Positions 62,398 through 64,000 of a DNA stretch of 64,000 bases are shown piece after piece (position 1 is the first letter of the stretch; every line of letters starts with the position of its first letter). The stretch comes from Euglena gracilis (lineage: Eukaryota; Euglenida; Euglenophyceae; Euglenales): positions 45,655,540-45,719,539 of the forward strand of contig CP154955.1 in NCBI GenBank assembly GCA_039621445.1, in the 5' to 3' direction. A program made the translations under genes and the position numbers. The notes below the pieces were generated by a model. The model did no database searches, was not told the DNA's origin, and saw only the letters and a list, made by a program, of their open reading frames with translations.

Positions 62398-63740
62398 GCA
62401 GCAGCGCGGGCCGGCGGGGGCGGGCCGGGCGGGCGGCGGGGCGGCTGCGCCGCCATCCCCATCCCCGACAGCGCCAACGAGTGGACGGCCGTGGGCGGCC
62501 GTGGGCGGCCGGCTGAGCAGCTCTCTCTGCCCCTCCTGTGTGGACCGCCCGATGCTTCTGAACCTGGGACCGCCCGTCGCTTTTTGTGTGTCACACACTC
62601 TCCCCACACCCACTGTCCCCGGGACTGCCCAAACGCCTTTCACCTTTCGACGGGACCTCAACCCCCTGGACCACTCCACCACCCCTCTCACCTGGTACCC
62701 ACCGGACGCCCCAACCGCCGTGCTAGGTCCAGGGCACACATTCTGGTCTCCCATTCAGTGGCCGGTGTCCAACCAACACTTAGCGGATGTGTTGTTCGGA
62801 ATGTGAATCCCTCTCTGACGCATGCATACCCCTCCCTGAGATCACGCCCCGTGTGCCCTGGACCTGGACCACCCATTCGGCTGTCCGTTTGTCCCCTCTG
62901 TCTCTCGTTTCCGTCTGGACCGACCACAGAGACTTCGTCTCTCTCTCTTCCCCCCGGGACCAAGGACCCCTCCAGGACCAGGCCCAAGCTGCATGGTGAT
63001 CCGCACACACACCCTCCCCCTCCCTCCCTTCTTTCTGTCGTTGCGCTTCGTGTGCTATCGCAGTCTCTGGCAGGCGGGCGGCGGGGGGCCATGGGAGGGC
63101 AGCCTGAGCAAAGGAATCCCATTGGATGTCAGGTTCAGTTCCCAGTTCAACATCAACCAGGGGTTTCCCACGTGTTTTTGCACGGATAACCGCACAAGTT
63201 CGCTTTTAACCAGCCTTGGTCACTCAGCCCCCTCTCGTGGTGTTGGCCCCTTCACATATGGTTCATCTGTTCTGTGCGGTTTCCCGCCCAACACACCATC
63301 TGTCAAAAATTAGGACATCCGTTCAGCAGTGGTGTTCGTTTCCCCCTCCCATCACTGCTCGTTGACACTCGCCAGTCCTCCAAAAACGCGCGGGTTGCGT
63401 ACGCGGGTGCCTCTCCCTCACAGGTTACCCCATGTCACCCCCCTCCCGGAGGTGGGGTCCGGCTTCGTCGTGAGCCGGCTGGGGCTCCGACGGCCAGGTG
63501 TTCACCGACCCCTTCTCCGTTTTCACATTTTCGGCCAGGTTGCTGGGGGGTACTTCACAAAACCACCCCTTTTCAACCATTAATTTCCAAAATGGGTCAC
63601 GTGTCAAAACAGTGGAAACAGACGGAAACCCGCACACAATTTCTGGGTTGCATCAAATGTCAGAAATTTCGGTCACGTTTCAGGGGGGTGGCTTACACGG
63701 GAACCCGCACACCCATAACGCCTAAAAAATGTCAAAAAAA
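62398..63740. other. Right non-coding end of the element
   Basis: Pyrimidine-rich 3' flank of the ParB-like gene with no supported gene. Four clear boxes cluster at 63,183-63,707 near the terminus. Confidence 0.5.
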
Positions 63741-63763
63741 TTGGGCAATTCGCGCCGCCTAAG
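63741..63763 (-). repeat. Right terminal inverted repeat (23 bp)
   Basis: Exact reverse complement of 50,871-50,893. Confidence 0.95.
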
Positions 63764-63768
63764 TCTGG
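63764..63768. other. Target-site duplication, right (TCTGG)
   Basis: Matches 50,866-50,870. Confidence 0.8.
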
Positions 63769-64000
63769 AGCTTAGACAGGGATTTGAAACAAACGTGGGC
63801 TGTACTCTGAGGATAGGTACTCTGAGGATAGGTTGACGTCTGGAGACAGTTTCCCGGGGGGGGGGACATGGCGATATGTTGGTCTTTTCTACGTCAAAAC
63901 ACCTCAAAGTTGGCCAACACCGGGTGGGGGTAATTGAAAAGAGGGCCAAACTAAAACCTTGGTGCTGAACATCACCATCTGAGGTTGGCGACAGGTCCCT
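63769..64000. other. Host flank beyond the element
   Basis: Host sequence that would directly adjoin the dipeptidase 5' flank before insertion. It contains a short tandem duplication (GGTACTCTGAGGATA, about 63,810-63,832) and a G-run, and no gene is seen. Confidence 0.5.

Larger units (their letters stand above)
51016..63707. repeat. Element-specific palindromic box, about 40 copies
   Basis: Core CGG-N4-CCG with A/T-rich N4; extended forms TGCGGGTTTCCGTGCA, GTGCGGAAACCCGCAC, TGCGGATTACCGCA. Core starts: 51016, 51196, 51302, 51348, 51399, 51906, 52622, 52999, 53291, 53390, 53489, 53689, 54411, 54614, 54650, 55452, 55532, 56569, 56599, 56665, 57087, 57605, 58028, 58471, 58512, 59039, 59265, 59558, 60420, 60449, 60778, 61304, 61331, 62045, 62109, 62245, 63183, 63277, 63623, 63698. 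Degenerate copies are at 52294, 59303 and about 62,158. The four central bases vary while CGG/CCG and the outer GC/TGC arms are kept, which is what a dimer-binding site looks like. Copies lie in both non-coding ends, the intergenic gap and 11 of 12 placed introns. Only 56569, 56599, 56665 and 59039 fall in predicted exons. Confidence 0.9.
50871..63763. mobile_element. 12.9-kb DNA element with perfect TIRs, two genes and dispersed palindromes
   Basis: Both ends carry the same 23-bp sequence in inverted orientation, beginning CTTAGGCGGCGCGAATT, and are flanked by identical 5-bp duplications TCTGG. Internal to the 23 bp the ends keep resembling each other (TTTTTTGAC, A or G, TTTTTT). The element has two plus-strand genes (53,743-57,071 and 57,319-62,397), a TATA box at 53,090, roughly 2-kb and 1.3-kb non-coding ends, and about 40 short palindromic boxes confined to it. 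It lacks the poly-C/G runs and long microsatellites of the host introns. The size, TIRs and TSD indicate a cut-and-paste DNA transposon. Transib elements also make 5-bp duplications, but their TIRs begin CAC, so I leave the superfamily open. Confidence 0.88.

Noticed and set aside
51016-63707. Boxes as ordinary Gal4-type zinc-cluster sites in host promoters
   Set aside because: The CGG-N-CCG pattern fits such factors, but confinement to one transposon and placement in introns argue against ordinary promoter sites. Not excluded as a binding chemistry.
50871-63763. LTR retrotransposon or Polinton/Maverick
   Set aside because: Ends are inverted, not direct; no reverse transcriptase, integrase, polymerase B or capsid-like frame was seen; the TSD is 5 bp rather than the 6 bp typical of Polintons.

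Overview
The window is nuclear DNA from a GC-rich unicellular eukaryote, not a prokaryote. Coding sequence is split into short exons by long introns full of repeats: homopolymer C/G tracts, GT and AT microsatellites, and short hairpins. TTAGGG-type telomere repeats occur inside the window. Most introns I could solve in one host gene use GC rather than GT donors, a habit reported for haptophytes and dinoflagellates. An alga such as a haptophyte is therefore my best guess, held loosely.

Layout. 1-4.1 kb: weak exon signals on the minus strand of an unrecognised gene. 6.7-8.2 kb: a complete two-exon minus-strand gene for an 82-residue protein resembling I78-type peptidase inhibitors. 9.2-10.15 kb: a candidate small transposon remnant with 24-bp inverted ends. 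11.3-19.0 kb: a minus-strand kynurenine/alpha-aminoadipate aminotransferase (AADAT/KAT II type) in about 13 exons, eleven with at least one coordinate fixed. 20.5-33.7 kb: six tandem copies of a 2.2-kb unit containing telomere-like tracts and a foldback. 36.7-50.6 kb: a minus-strand peptidase family C69 dipeptidase in about 16 exons, with a signal peptide and a C-terminal membrane segment.

50,871-63,763 is the most interesting part: a 12.9-kb DNA element with perfect 23-bp terminal inverted repeats and a 5-bp target-site duplication (TCTGG), inserted about 235 bp upstream of the dipeptidase start codon. It carries two plus-strand, intron-containing genes. One encodes a large protein with transposase-like motifs. 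The other encodes a protein with an N-terminal ParB/sulfiredoxin-like domain and a basic tail. About 40 copies of a short imperfect palindrome (core CGG-N4-CCG with an A/T-rich centre, often TGCGGGTTTCCGTGCA or its reverse) are scattered inside the element. I saw none in the 50.8 kb before it. They sit in 11 of the 12 element introns I could place, in the flanking non-coding ends, and are almost absent from exons. A ParB-like protein together with many parS-like palindromes in one mobile element is the candidate new system. Exon boundaries are given exactly where phase and splice sites agree and as approximate otherwise. All family assignments are by eye.
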